Source: Rathayibacter rathayi
GTDB lineage: Bacteria > Actinomycetota > Actinomycetes > Actinomycetales > Microbacteriaceae
NCBI RefSeq assembly: GCF_004011095.1
Contig: NZ_CP028129.1
Location: 1,302,001-1,366,000, forward strand
Direction of reading: 5' to 3'
Length of the DNA stretch: 64,000 nucleotides
Below are positions 1 to 7,741 of this stretch, one piece after another (within the stretch, counting starts at the first letter, position 1; every line of letters starts with the position of its first letter). The position numbers were made by a program, and so were the translations under genes. The notes under the pieces are model-generated. The model did not search any database, was not told where the DNA came from, and worked only from the letters and a program-made list of their open reading frames with translations.

Positions 1-159
1 CTCGTTGCTGTCGATGATCGTCTCCCCTGTCACTGGCGCGCTCGACTCGGTCCGCCGGGTGGCCCGGCGGCCACCGAAGAGGCGGCTGATCTTCCTGGCC
101 CCGCTGCGGGGCTCGTCGCGGTCCGGATCGGATCCGCTCGTACTGTTGTCTTCCACCAT
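1..159 (-). CDS. rne: N-terminal fragment, probable ribonuclease E/G (cut by window edge)
   Basis: Only the first 53 codons lie in the window. The ATG at 159 is preceded by an AGGAGTG-type ribosome binding site and opens a polar, Ser/Asp/Arg-rich stretch (MVEDNSTSGSDPDRD...) that runs in frame off the left edge. No catalytic domain is visible, so the name rests on position: in actinobacteria rne follows ndk in the same direction (as in mycobacterial valS-folC-DUF4233-ndk-rne), and actinobacterial RNase E proteins carry long disordered N-terminal extensions. If right, the enzyme makes single-strand cuts in mRNA and rRNA precursors. The start is well supported; the product name is inference. 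Confidence 0.4.
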   Translation of the reverse strand, partial: MVEDNSTSGSDPDRDEPRSGARKISRLFGGRRATRRTESSAPVTGETIIDSNE

Positions 160-531
160 TCCTGGTGCACTCCTCGGCCGGGTCGTCCGCCGCGTCGTCT
201 TCCCGGATGCTTCTCTCGTGCGAGGGGCCTCGGCCCGACGCGAATCCTTCCGCTCCCCCGGTTTCATCGCTCTCGTGGCGTGAAACTCCGGTTGCAGCTG
301 CACACTCGGAACTGACTATCCGACACGCGCTCCCCCGCGGTGCGACCTGCGGTCGTCATCCGGCGGAGCGGAGATCCGGCGCGTCCATTCGCGGAACGCT
401 GGGGATCTCCTGTGGCCCGGTACTCGCCCGGTAAACCTTCTTCGCGTCGATGCGGGTTCCCCCGGACCGACGGCTCTGATTATCGCACGCATTCTCAGAG
501 GCGCCGATCCGACGCGTGCCATAATCCCCCG
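160..531. other. Divergent intergenic region between the rne-position gene and the VKOR gene
   Basis: About 370 bases with no convincing gene. Short open frames here lack ribosome binding sites and family resemblance. A GATAAT-like box can be read on the minus strand at 484-479 (candidate promoter for the left gene), and CATAAT on the plus strand at 520-525 serves the VKOR gene. Nothing else is recognised. Confidence 0.5.
520..525 (+). promoter_or_regulatory. -10 box of a leaderless promoter for the VKOR gene
   Basis: CATAAT ends 6 nt before the GTG start at 532, so transcription would begin at or beside the start codon. There is no Shine-Dalgarno sequence. No convincing -35 box was found. 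Confidence 0.5.
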
Positions 532-1149
532 GTGTCCAGCGATCCCGGGGTGCGCGACGCCCCCTCCCAGCAGCGCCCCGTCGCCTTCGCTGTCCTGCTG
601 ATCGTCCTCGGCGTGATCGGCTGGACCGCCGCCTTCGCTTTAACGAACGACAAATTCACCGCACTGACGAACCCCGAGGCGGGACTGGGCTGCGACTTCA
701 GCCTGTTGGTGCAGTGCAGCGCGAACTTGAACTCGGCGCAGGGGGCGGTGTTCGGCTTCCCGAACCCGCTCATCGGCCTCGCAGCGTGGATCGCCCCGAT
801 CGTGGTGGGTGCGGGTCTGCTCGCGGGCGCCCGGTTCGACCGCTGGTTTTGGGCGCTCTTCAACCTCGGGTTCCTGCTCGCGCTGGTGTTCGTCGGCTGG
901 CTCATCGCGACCAGCATCTTCGCGCTCGGGACGCTCTGCCCCTGGTGCATGCTCACCTGGGCGGTAGTGATCCCCGGCTTCTGGCTGGTGACGCTCCGGA
1001 ACTTCCGGGAGGGCGTATATCCGGTACCAGCCGGAGTACGCCGCTTCGCCGGCGCCGCCTACGGCTGGAGCGGGTTCATCACGCTGATCTGCTACCTGCT
1101 GATCGCAGTGATTGCCCAGGTGCGCCTGGACGTGCTCGCCTACCTCTGA
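532..1149 (+). CDS. Vitamin K epoxide reductase (VKOR) family membrane thiol oxidase
   Basis: A 205-residue polytopic membrane protein. The GTG at 532 is chosen because a -10 box ends 6 nt upstream and the longer open frame before it looks non-coding. Membrane spans begin near residue 17. Two redox pairs are visible: Cys54 and Cys62 in the first extracytoplasmic loop, and the CxxC motif CPWC at 136-139. Bacterial VKORs reoxidise DsbA-like proteins by passing electrons to quinones, so it likely supports disulfide formation in exported proteins. It stands alone and converges on ndk. No DsbA partner is adjacent; the DsbA-fold protein near 26 kb is a cytosolic type. Confidence 0.9.
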   Translation: MSSDPGVRDAPSQQRPVAFAVLLIVLGVIGWTAAFALTNDKFTALTNPEAGLGCDFSLLVQCSANLNSAQGAVFGFPNPLIGLAAWIAPIVVGAGLLAGARFDRWFWALFNLGFLLALVFVGWLIATSIFALGTLCPWCMLTWAVVIPGFWLVTLRNFREGVYPVPAGVRRFAGAAYGWSGFITLICYLLIAVIAQVRLDVLAYL

Positions 1150-1165
1150 CGAGTCCCGTCAGAGG
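1143..1165. terminator. Hairpin between the convergent VKOR and ndk genes
   Basis: CCTCTGACG (1143-1151) pairs perfectly with CGTCAGAGG (1157-1165) around a 5-nt loop. The left arm contains the VKOR stop codon. No T-tract follows, as is usual in GC-rich actinobacteria. Confidence 0.55.
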
Positions 1166-1208
1166 CGGGCGTCAGGTCGGATCGAGCACACCACGGGTCA
1201 GGCGAGAC

Positions 1209-1240
1209 AGAAGTCGGGCGAACCAGAAGTCAGGCGAACC
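1209..1240. repeat. 16-bp tandem duplication across the ndk stop codon
   Basis: AGAAGTCGGGCGAACC (1209-1224) is followed by a copy differing at one base (1225-1240). The second copy carries the ndk stop triplet (1230-1232); the first has TCG in that place. Confidence 0.8.
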
Positions 1241-1646
1241 AGAGCCCGAGTTCGCGCGCAGCCGACTCCTCGGAGTCGGAGCCGTGCACGAGGTTCTGCT
1301 GCACCGCGAGGCCCCAGTCGCGGCCGAGGTCGCCGCGGATGGTGCCGGGCGCGGCGGTGGTCGGATCAGTGCTGCCGGCGAGAGCGCGGAACCCTTCGAT
1401 GACGCGGTCGCCGGCGATGCGGAGGGCGACGATCGGGCCGCTCTCCATGAACTCGACGAGGGGCTTGTAGAAGGGCTTGCCCTCGTGCTCGGCGTAGTGC
1501 GCGGCGAGCAGCGCGCGGTCTGCCTCGACGAGCTTCACGTCGACGAGGGAGTACCCCTTCGCCTCGATGCGGCGCAGGATCTCGCCCGTGAGGTTGCGGG
1601 CGACGCCGTCGGGCTTGACGAGGACGAGAGTCTCCTGAGTGGCCAT
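1230..1646 (-). CDS. ndk: Nucleoside diphosphate kinase
   Basis: 138 residues, the standard length. It moves the terminal phosphate between nucleoside triphosphates and diphosphates through a phosphohistidine. The active-site motif NLVHGSDS puts the catalytic His at 121; Lys11 (VKPDGV) lines the nucleotide pocket. The ATG at 1646 lies 3 nt after the DUF4233 stop, so ndk is the last gene of the ileS-folC-DUF4233-ndk chain and is probably co-transcribed. The 3' end is overlapped by a 16-bp tandem duplication, which leaves the usual C-terminus unchanged. Confidence 0.97.
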   Translation of the reverse strand: MATQETLVLVKPDGVARNLTGEILRRIEAKGYSLVDVKLVEADRALLAAHYAEHEGKPFYKPLVEFMESGPIVALRIAGDRVIEGFRALAGSTDPTTAAPGTIRGDLGRDWGLAVQQNLVHGSDSEESAARELGLWFA

Positions 1647-1649
1647 GAT

Positions 1650-2039
1650 TCAGCGTTCTCCTTCGGTGGGGTCGGTGGGCTCCGCCGCCCGCCGGGTCTG
1701 GGTGTCCAGGCGGGTGCCGGTGACCATGCAGTAGGTCCACAGCGCTACGAACGCGGCGCCGATGACGTACATGATCGGGACCAGCAGGCCCGAGGCCACG
1801 ATAACGAACTGCAGCAGCCAGCCGAGGCGGAAGCCGATCGGGCGGTTCAGGAGGCCGAGCGTCGCGACGAGAGCGAGGCAGACCACCGCTCCGCCGACGA
1901 GTACGACGACGGGATCGGCGGCCTTGAGCCCGAAGGCCACGAGCGTGGCGAGGAAGACGATGACCGCCTCGAAGCCGAGGACGATCGAGCCGAGGCTCTC
2001 GCGGACCGTCCGGGTGCGTCGGGGCCGACCGGCTCTCAC
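1650..2039 (-). CDS. DUF4233 membrane protein
   Basis: 129 residues from the GTG at 2039, whose first bases overlap the folC stop as GTGA. An in-frame TTG 12 nt upstream is less likely. About four hydrophobic spans are visible (for example VIVFLATLVAFGL and LLQFVIVASGLLVPIMYVIG) after a short Arg-rich N-terminus, and the C-terminus is polar. This family sits between folC and ndk in many actinobacteria, which is the main basis for naming it; its biochemical role is unknown. The overlap suggests its synthesis is coupled to FolC. Confidence 0.85.
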   Translation of the reverse strand: MRAGRPRRTRTVRESLGSIVLGFEAVIVFLATLVAFGLKAADPVVVLVGGAVVCLALVATLGLLNRPIGFRLGWLLQFVIVASGLLVPIMYVIGAAFVALWTYCMVTGTRLDTQTRRAAEPTDPTEGER

Positions 2040-3409
2040 GAGCCGAGCCAATTTTCGTCGCGCGCCGCGGTGATCGTGCGACCGACGAGAGTGATCGAGC
2101 CGGTGACCAGGAGCGCGCCCTTCTCGGTGCGCGCCGCGAGGACCCGACCGGCGGTGAGAGCGCCCAACGGGTCGTCAGCGACGCGGACCGCCTCCTCCGG
2201 GAAGACCGTCCGGGCCAGGGCCGCGAGCTGGTCGGCGGGCATCGCGCGCCCACTCGGTGCGGTCGTCACGATCAGCTCGTCCACGACCGGCCGTAGCTCC
2301 CGGAGGATTCCCTCGGCGTCCTTCTCGGCGAGCACGCCGAGGACGGCGGTGACGCGGTCGAAGTCGAAGTAGCGGCCGAGCGCGGCGGCGAGCGAGGCGG
2401 CACCGTGCGGATTGTGCGCGGCGTCCACGATGGTGCGCGGTGCGAGGCCGACGAGCTGGAGACGGCCCGGTGAGGTCGCGGCGGCGAAGCCCTCGTCGAG
2501 GACGTCACCGGTGAGTTCTTGCGTCCCTCCGCCGAGGAAGGTCTCGACGGCGGCAACGGCGACGGCCGCGTTCTGGGCCTGGTGGTCGCCGAAGATCGGC
2601 AGCAGCAACTGCTCGTACGTGCTGACTACTCCGCGGACGGTGACGACTTGCCCGCCGACCGCGACGGTCGTCGACTCCACGTCGAAGTCCACTCCCTCGA
2701 CGACGATCGAGGACTCGGTGGCCGCGGCCGCGTGCCGCAGCACCGCCTCCGCCTCCGGGACCTGCTGCGCGGACACCACCGAGGCCAGCGGCTTCACGAT
2801 GCCCGACTTCGTCCGCGCGATCTCCTCGATGCTCGAGCCCAGGCGCTCCCTGTGGTCGAGGGCGATCGGCGTGAAGACGGCGACCTGCGCGTCGGCGACA
2901 TTCGTCGAGTCCCACTCGCCGCCCATACCCACCTCGACCACGGCGACGTCCACCGGGGTGTCGGCGAAGGCGGCGTAGGCCAGGACGGTGATTGCCTCGA
3001 AGAACGACAGCGGCGCCTCGCCCTGCTCGGCAAGCTCGGCGTCGGTCATCCGCAGGTACGGCTCGACGTCCTGCCAGTTGTCGGCGAGGCGGCGGTCCGA
3101 GATCGGCTCACCGTCGATCACGATCCGCTCGTTGAAGCGTTCGAGGTGCGGACTGGTGAACAGGCCCACCCGCAGCCCGTGGGCGCGCAGCAGGCTCTCG
3201 ATCATCCGGCTGGTGGAGGTCTTGCCGTTGGTGCCGGCGATCTGGATGACCGGGTAGGCCCGCTGCGGGTCGCCGAGGATCTCGACGGCGCGGCGGGTCG
3301 GTGCGAGGCGCGGCCGGATGCTCGATTCGCCCAGGCGCTCCAGGAGCGCCGCGTACACCGCGTCGGCGGCCGCGCGATCGGCGTCGTCGGATTCGAACGG
3401 ATCAGACAT
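2036..3409 (-). CDS. folC: Folylpolyglutamate synthase / dihydrofolate synthase
   Basis: 457 residues from the ATG at 3409; a much longer open frame upstream is a shadow of ileS. Mur-ligase-type enzyme that adds glutamate to folates, and in many bacteria also makes dihydrofolate from dihydropteroate. The ATP loop GTNGKTS lies near 59-65, followed by [19 protein letters not shown] and, in the C-terminal domain, DAAHNPHG. Its start overlaps the ileS stop by 8 nt and its stop overlaps the DUF4233 start, so it is translated within the ileS chain. Whether it is bifunctional cannot be told from sequence alone. Confidence 0.95.
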   Translation of the reverse strand: MSDPFESDDADRAAADAVYAALLERLGESSIRPRLAPTRRAVEILGDPQRAYPVIQIAGTNGKTSTSRMIESLLRAHGLRVGLFTSPHLERFNERIVIDGEPISDRRLADNWQDVEPYLRMTDAELAEQGEAPLSFFEAITVLAYAAFADTPVDVAVVEVGMGGEWDSTNVADAQVAVFTPIALDHRERLGSSIEEIARTKSGIVKPLASVVSAQQVPEAEAVLRHAAAATESSIVVEGVDFDVESTTVAVGGQVVTVRGVVSTYEQLLLPIFGDHQAQNAAVAVAAVETFLGGGTQELTGDVLDEGFAAATSPGRLQLVGLAPRTIVDAAHNPHGAASLAAALGRYFDFDRVTAVLGVLAEKDAEGILRELRPVVDELIVTTAPSGRAMPADQLAALARTVFPEEAVRVADDPLGALTAGRVLAARTEKGALLVTGSITLVGRTITAARDENWLGS

Positions 3410-6400
3410 CGGCGGCCTCGACCTTCTCGACGCGGATGATGGCGGTGCCGGCGGGACCGAAGGCGATCGCGCCCTCACCGCCCTCCAAGGCCGTGGTAAG
3501 CGGAGTGAAAGCGCAGCCGGTCGCGAGGGTCTCCTCCGCGATCCACAGCGCGTGCGGCGCGAGCGCCTGCAGGCTCGGCTCGTCGAGGACGACCTCCAGG
3601 ACGATCCGGTTGCTGACCTCGAGGCCGGCCGCCTTGCGGGCGTCCTGCACCGCGCGGATGAGGTCGCGCGCGAGCCCCTCCGCCTCGAGCTCGGGCGTGG
3701 TCGCGGTGTCGAGCAGCACGAAGCCGCCGCGTGGGAGCAGGGCGATGGCTCGATCGTCACCGGTCGATCCGCCGACCTCGAGCGTGAGTTCGTACTCGCC
3801 CTGGGCCAGCTCGACGCCACCGGCGGTGACGACGCCGTCCGTCTCGCTCCAGTCGCCGGCCTTCGCGGCCCTGATCACGCTCTGCACACCCTTGCCAAGG
3901 CGCGGACCGGCGGCACGCGCGTTCACCGCGAGGCGCGAGGTGACTCCGTAGTCGGCGGCGCTGGAGTCGACGAGCGGCACCAGCGACACCTCCTTCACGT
4001 TCAGCTCGTCCCGGAGGACTGCCTCGAACGGCGCGAGTTCCTCGGCGTCCGCGACGACGACGCTCAGGCGTGCGAGCGGAAGGCGGACGCGGAGTCCGGC
4101 CTGCTTGCGCAGAGAGAGCGCGGTCGATGAGATTGCGCGCACCGCGTCCATCGCGTGCACGAGCGCCTCGTCGGCGGGGAACTCATCCGCCTCCGGCCAG
4201 TCGGCCAGATGGACGCTGCGCCCGCCGGTGAGGCCCTGCCAGATCTGCTCGCTCACGAGCGGGAGCAGTGGCGCGGCCACCCGGCACACGGTCTCGAGGA
4301 CGGTGAAGAGCGTGTCGAAGGCCTCCGACCCGCGGCCCTCCTCGTCGACTCCCTGCCAGAAGCGGTCGCGGGACCGGCGGACGTACCAATTGGTGAGGAC
4401 GTCGGCGAAGTCGCGCAGGGCGGCGGCCGCGAGCGTCGGGTCAAGTGCCTCGAGGTGGCCGGTGACGGTCGCGACGAGGTCGCGTGTCTTGGCTAGCAGG
4501 TAGCGGTCGAGCACGTCGTCGGAGTCGGTGCGCCGGGTGGCCTCGTAGCCTCCGCCCGCCGAGGCGTTGGCGTAGAGGGAGAAGAAGTACCAGGTGCTCC
4601 ACAGCGGCAGCAGCACCTGGCGGACGCCCTCGCGGATGCCCTCCTCAGTGACGATGAGGTTGCCGCCGCGTAGCACCGGGCTCGACATCAGGAACCAGCG
4701 CATCGCGTCTGAGCCGTCGCGGTCGAAGACCTCAGCGACGTCCGGGTAGTTGCGCAGCGACTTCGACATCTTCTGGCCGTCATTGCCCAGCACGATGCCG
4801 TGGCTCACGACGTTGCGGAATGCCGGCCGGTCGAAGAGCGCGGTGGAGAGCACATGCAGCGTGTAAAACCAGCCGCGGGTCTGCCCGATGTACTCGACGA
4901 TGAAGTCCGCGGGGTTGTGCGTGTCGAACCAGTCAGCGTTCTCGAACGGGTAGTGCACCTGGGCGAAGGGCATCGATCCGGAGTCGAACCAGACGTCGAG
5001 CACGTCGCTGATGCGGCGCATCGTTGAGCGGCCGGTCGGGTCGTCGGGGTTCGGGCGGGTGAGCTCGTCGATGTACGGGCGGTGCAGGTCCTCGGGCCGC
5101 ACGCCGAAGTCGCGCTCGAGTTCGTCGAGCGAGCCGTAGACGTCGATGCGCGGGTACTCGGGGTCATCGCTCTTCCAGACCGGGATCGGTGAGCCGAAGT
5201 AGCGGTTGCGGCTGACCGACCAGTCGCGGGCCCCCGAGAGCCACTTGCCGAACTGGCCGTCCTTGACGTTCTCGGGGACCCAGGTGATCTCGTGGTTGAG
5301 CTCCTCCATCCGGTCGCGGATCGCGGTGACGCGCACGAACCAGCTCGAGACGGCCTTGTAGATCAGCGGGTTGCGGCAGCGCCAGCAGTGCGGGTACGAG
5401 TGCTCGTAGCTCGCCTGGCGGAGTAGGCGGTGGCCAGTGCGCAGCAATTGGGTGAGCGGCTTGTTCGCCTCGAACACCTGGAGGCCCGCGACCTCGCTGA
5501 TCTGCGGCAGGAAGCGGCCGCCGTCGTCGATCGAGATGATGACGGGGATACCCGCCGCCTCGCAGACCTTCTGGTCCTCCTCGCCGTAGGCGGGCGCCTG
5601 GTGCACGATGCCGGTGCCCTCGCTGGTGGTCACGTAGTCGGCGACGAGGATGCGCCACGCGTTCTGCGTACCCCAGGCCTCGGTGTCGGCGTAGTGGTCC
5701 CAGAGGCGGTCGTAGCTGATCCCGTCGAGCTCCGCGCCGCGGTGCGTGCGCGAGACGGCGGCCAGCGCCGATTCCGCATCGGGGTAGCCGAGGTCCTTCG
5801 CGTACGCGCCGACCTGGTCGATGGCGAGGAGGTACTCGGCCGACAGCTCGCGCTCCTCCGGCTTGCCCCTGCCGTCGGCGGCGCCGCTCGGGCCGGCGGG
5901 AACGACGGCGTACTCGATGTAGGGGCCGACCGCGAGGGCGAGGTTGGTCGGCAGGGTCCACGGCGTCGTGGTCCACGCGAGCGCGCGAACCGCGGTCAGC
6001 TGCAGCGCCTCCGCCGTCTCGCCCACCAGAGGGAAGGTGACGGTCACGGTCTGGTCCTGGCGCACCGTGTAGACGTCGTCGTCCATCCGCAGCTCGTGGT
6101 TCGAGAGCGGGGTCTGGTCGCGCCAGCAGTACGGCAGTACGCGATAGCCCTCGTAGGCGAGGCCCTTGTCGTAGAGCTGCTTGAACGCCCAGATCACGGA
6201 CTCCATGAAGGAGGGATCGAGTGTCTTGTAGTCGTCGTCGAAGTCGACCCAGCGCGCCTGGCGGGTGACGTACTCCTGCCACTCCCCCGTGTAACGCAGT
6301 ACCGACTTCTTCGCGGCGGCGTTGAAGGCCGCGACGCCCATCTCCTCGATCTGGGACTTGTCGGTGATGCCGAGCTGGCGCTCCGCCTCGAGCTCGGCGG

Positions 6401-6731
6401 GTAGGCCGTGGGTGTCCCAGCCGAAGCGGCGGTGCACCTGCTTCCCGCGCATCGTCTCGAAGCGGGGAAAGACGTCCTTGGCGTAGCCGGTGAGCAGGTG
6501 CCCGTAGTGCGGCAGGCCGTTGGCGAACGGCGGGCCGTCGTAGAAGACCCACTCCGGTGCGCCCTCGCGCTGGCGAATCGACTCCTGGAAGGTGTCGTCC
6601 GCCTTCCAGTAGGCCAGCACGCGCTCCTCGATCTCGGGGAAGCGCGGCGACGGGGTCACACCCCTGCCGAACGCAGAACTCTCGGCAGGCTCGGCTCCGT
6701 GCGGGGTGGGCGGGGTCAGGGGGTAGGTCAC
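3402..6731 (-). CDS. ileS: Isoleucyl-tRNA synthetase
   Basis: 1109 residues. The GTG at 6731 is chosen because AGGAG sits 7 nt upstream; an earlier in-frame GTG at 6764 has no such site. Class I synthetase that charges tRNA-Ile and edits mischarged valine. The HIGH-type motif HYGH is at 75-78, KMSKS is near residue 650, and a long C-terminal anticodon-binding region follows. The sequence around [11 protein letters not shown] and the length resemble the eukaryote-like IleS2 class, which is often mupirocin-resistant; that is inference. A T-box leader precedes it, and its stop overlaps folC, making it the first gene of a four-gene chain. Confidence 0.97.
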   Translation of the reverse strand: MTYPLTPPTPHGAEPAESSAFGRGVTPSPRFPEIEERVLAYWKADDTFQESIRQREGAPEWVFYDGPPFANGLPHYGHLLTGYAKDVFPRFETMRGKQVHRRFGWDTHGLPAELEAERQLGITDKSQIEEMGVAAFNAAAKKSVLRYTGEWQEYVTRQARWVDFDDDYKTLDPSFMESVIWAFKQLYDKGLAYEGYRVLPYCWRDQTPLSNHELRMDDDVYTVRQDQTVTVTFPLVGETAEALQLTAVRALAWTTTPWTLPTNLALAVGPYIEYAVVPAGPSGAADGRGKPEERELSAEYLLAIDQVGAYAKDLGYPDAESALAAVSRTHRGAELDGISYDRLWDHYADTEAWGTQNAWRILVADYVTTSEGTGIVHQAPAYGEEDQKVCEAAGIPVIISIDDGGRFLPQISEVAGLQVFEANKPLTQLLRTGHRLLRQASYEHSYPHCWRCRNPLIYKAVSSWFVRVTAIRDRMEELNHEITWVPENVKDGQFGKWLSGARDWSVSRNRYFGSPIPVWKSDDPEYPRIDVYGSLDELERDFGVRPEDLHRPYIDELTRPNPDDPTGRSTMRRISDVLDVWFDSGSMPFAQVHYPFENADWFDTHNPADFIVEYIGQTRGWFYTLHVLSTALFDRPAFRNVVSHGIVLGNDGQKMSKSLRNYPDVAEVFDRDGSDAMRWFLMSSPVLRGGNLIVTEEGIREGVRQVLLPLWSTWYFFSLYANASAGGGYEATRRTDSDDVLDRYLLAKTRDLVATVTGHLEALDPTLAAAALRDFADVLTNWYVRRSRDRFWQGVDEEGRGSEAFDTLFTVLETVCRVAAPLLPLVSEQIWQGLTGGRSVHLADWPEADEFPADEALVHAMDAVRAISSTALSLRKQAGLRVRLPLARLSVVVADAEELAPFEAVLRDELNVKEVSLVPLVDSSAADYGVTSRLAVNARAAGPRLGKGVQSVIRAAKAGDWSETDGVVTAGGVELAQGEYELTLEVGGSTGDDRAIALLPRGGFVLLDTATTPELEAEGLARDLIRAVQDARKAAGLEVSNRIVLEVVLDEPSLQALAPHALWIAEETLATGCAFTPLTTALEGGEGAIAFGPAGTAIIRVEKVEAADV

Positions 6732-6739
6732 GTGCGGTC

Positions 6740-6977
6740 TCCTGGCAGTGCTGCTGGTCTGCACGAGGACGGCCCGCCCGGATCTCAGACCCCGGGCTGG
6801 GTCGCGGTACCACCTCGCTTGGACCGGTCGGCCGGCCGCTCCCGGAGGAGTGCCCGCTGACGCGTTCCCACTCGATCGGCTGTCACGGGCCGCACCCGTC
6901 CGGGTCTACTGGGCAGAGGCCGAAGCCAATGCCGTTCTTCCGAAGACTCACCGGTGATAGCCGGGTCGACGTCGTCC
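6740..6977 (-). promoter_or_regulatory. T-box leader controlling ileS
   Basis: The minus strand carries GAGGTGGTACCGCG near 6816-6803, matching the conserved T-box that pairs with the uncharged tRNA acceptor end. A TAGGAT promoter box lies at 6989-6984, giving a leader of about 245 nt. An ATC triplet, the isoleucine specifier, occurs at 6958-6956 just after the predicted RNA start, beside a short CACCGGTG hairpin, which fits the short-stem-I translational T-boxes known before actinobacterial ileS. There is no U-rich terminator, so control by masking the ileS ribosome binding site is more likely than attenuation. I did not fold the RNA; the specifier assignment is tentative. Confidence 0.85.
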
Positions 6978-6983
6978 GGCGCT

Positions 6984-6989
6984 ATCCTA
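6984..6989 (-). promoter_or_regulatory. -10 box for the ileS T-box transcript
   Basis: TAGGAT on the minus strand, with a predicted RNA start near 6977. The -35 region has no clear match to TTGACA. Confidence 0.5.
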
Positions 6990-7021
6990 GCGCGTCGGAG
7001 GAAGTGGAGCAGGAGCAGGTC

Positions 7022-7627
7022 ATGGCGCCAGGGGTGCAACGCGGACGACCCCGCGCGTCGTCGCGCTCGATGCTCGAGGACGCCGCTCTGGACCTGTTCG
7101 TCGAGCAGAGCTACGCGGGGACGACCATCGAGCAGATCGCCCAGCGCGCGGGAGTCTCGCGGAACACCTTCTTCAACTACTTCGAGTCCAAGAGCGACGT
7201 GTTCTGGGTGCTGGTCGACGACCGGCTGGCCGAGCTGCCCGAGGCCCTGGCCCGATCCGGCCGCCCGAGCGGAGTGATGGCTGCGCTCCGCGACGCGCTC
7301 CTCGCCATCGGCTCCGGCTTCGGCCCAGCGAGTGTGCCGTGGGTGCTCACCCAGTCGGAGCTGATCGGCAGCGTGCACGAACTGCAGGCGTCGGCCCTCT
7401 CGCGCCTCACCCGCCAGGCGGCCGTGATCGCCCGCTTCGTGGAGGAGCGAAGCGCGCATCCGCTGCCCTCTCACCTCACCCGAGCCATCGCCTACGCGAG
7501 CGTCGGAGCCGCGGTCGCCGCCGTGCAGGCGTGGGCCGCGGCGGGGCCGACCCGCGGCGAGCTCCTGCCGTATCTCGAGGAGGCGCTCGCACCCGTCTGC
7601 GCCGGTTTCGCGCCCCTCGTCGACTGA
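7022..7627 (+). CDS. TetR family transcriptional regulator
   Basis: 201 residues. The ATG at 7022 has an AGGAG site 6 nt upstream; a GTG at 7005 is an alternative. The N-terminal helix-turn-helix is clear: TIEQIAQRAGVSRNTFFNYF, near residues 34-53, with the usual following ESKSDVFW. The C-terminal ligand-binding region is Ala/Leu-rich and unrecognised. It lies between the ileS leader (divergent) and valS (same strand), and its upstream region overlaps the ileS promoter. Its target and ligand are unknown; neighbouring genes give no hint because both are housekeeping synthetases. Confidence 0.92.
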   Translation: MAPGVQRGRPRASSRSMLEDAALDLFVEQSYAGTTIEQIAQRAGVSRNTFFNYFESKSDVFWVLVDDRLAELPEALARSGRPSGVMAALRDALLAIGSGFGPASVPWVLTQSELIGSVHELQASALSRLTRQAAVIARFVEERSAHPLPSHLTRAIAYASVGAAVAAVQAWAAAGPTRGELLPYLEEALAPVCAGFAPLVD

Positions 7628-7647
7628 TCCCTCCCCTTTCGCTCGGG

Positions 7648-7653
7648 TAGAAT
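7648..7653 (+). promoter_or_regulatory. -10 box upstream of valS
   Basis: TAGAAT preceded by GGG, with a predicted RNA start near 7660 and a leader of about 80 nt. The leader shows no T-box motif. Confidence 0.5.
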
Positions 7654-7741
7654 CGGCGCGGCCGACGGACGACCCGCCCGGAGCCCCCATCCAGGCACCA
7701 TCACCACCGACACGGTGCCGCCCAGAGCGAACCGGAGCATC

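Noticed and set aside
714..2372. A 552-codon plus-strand open frame across VKOR, ndk and folC
   Set aside because: It crosses known genes on both strands and has no conserved motif.
7660..7741. Search for a T-box in the valS leader
   Set aside because: The leader has no TGG-N-ACCGCG-like T-box sequence and is too short.
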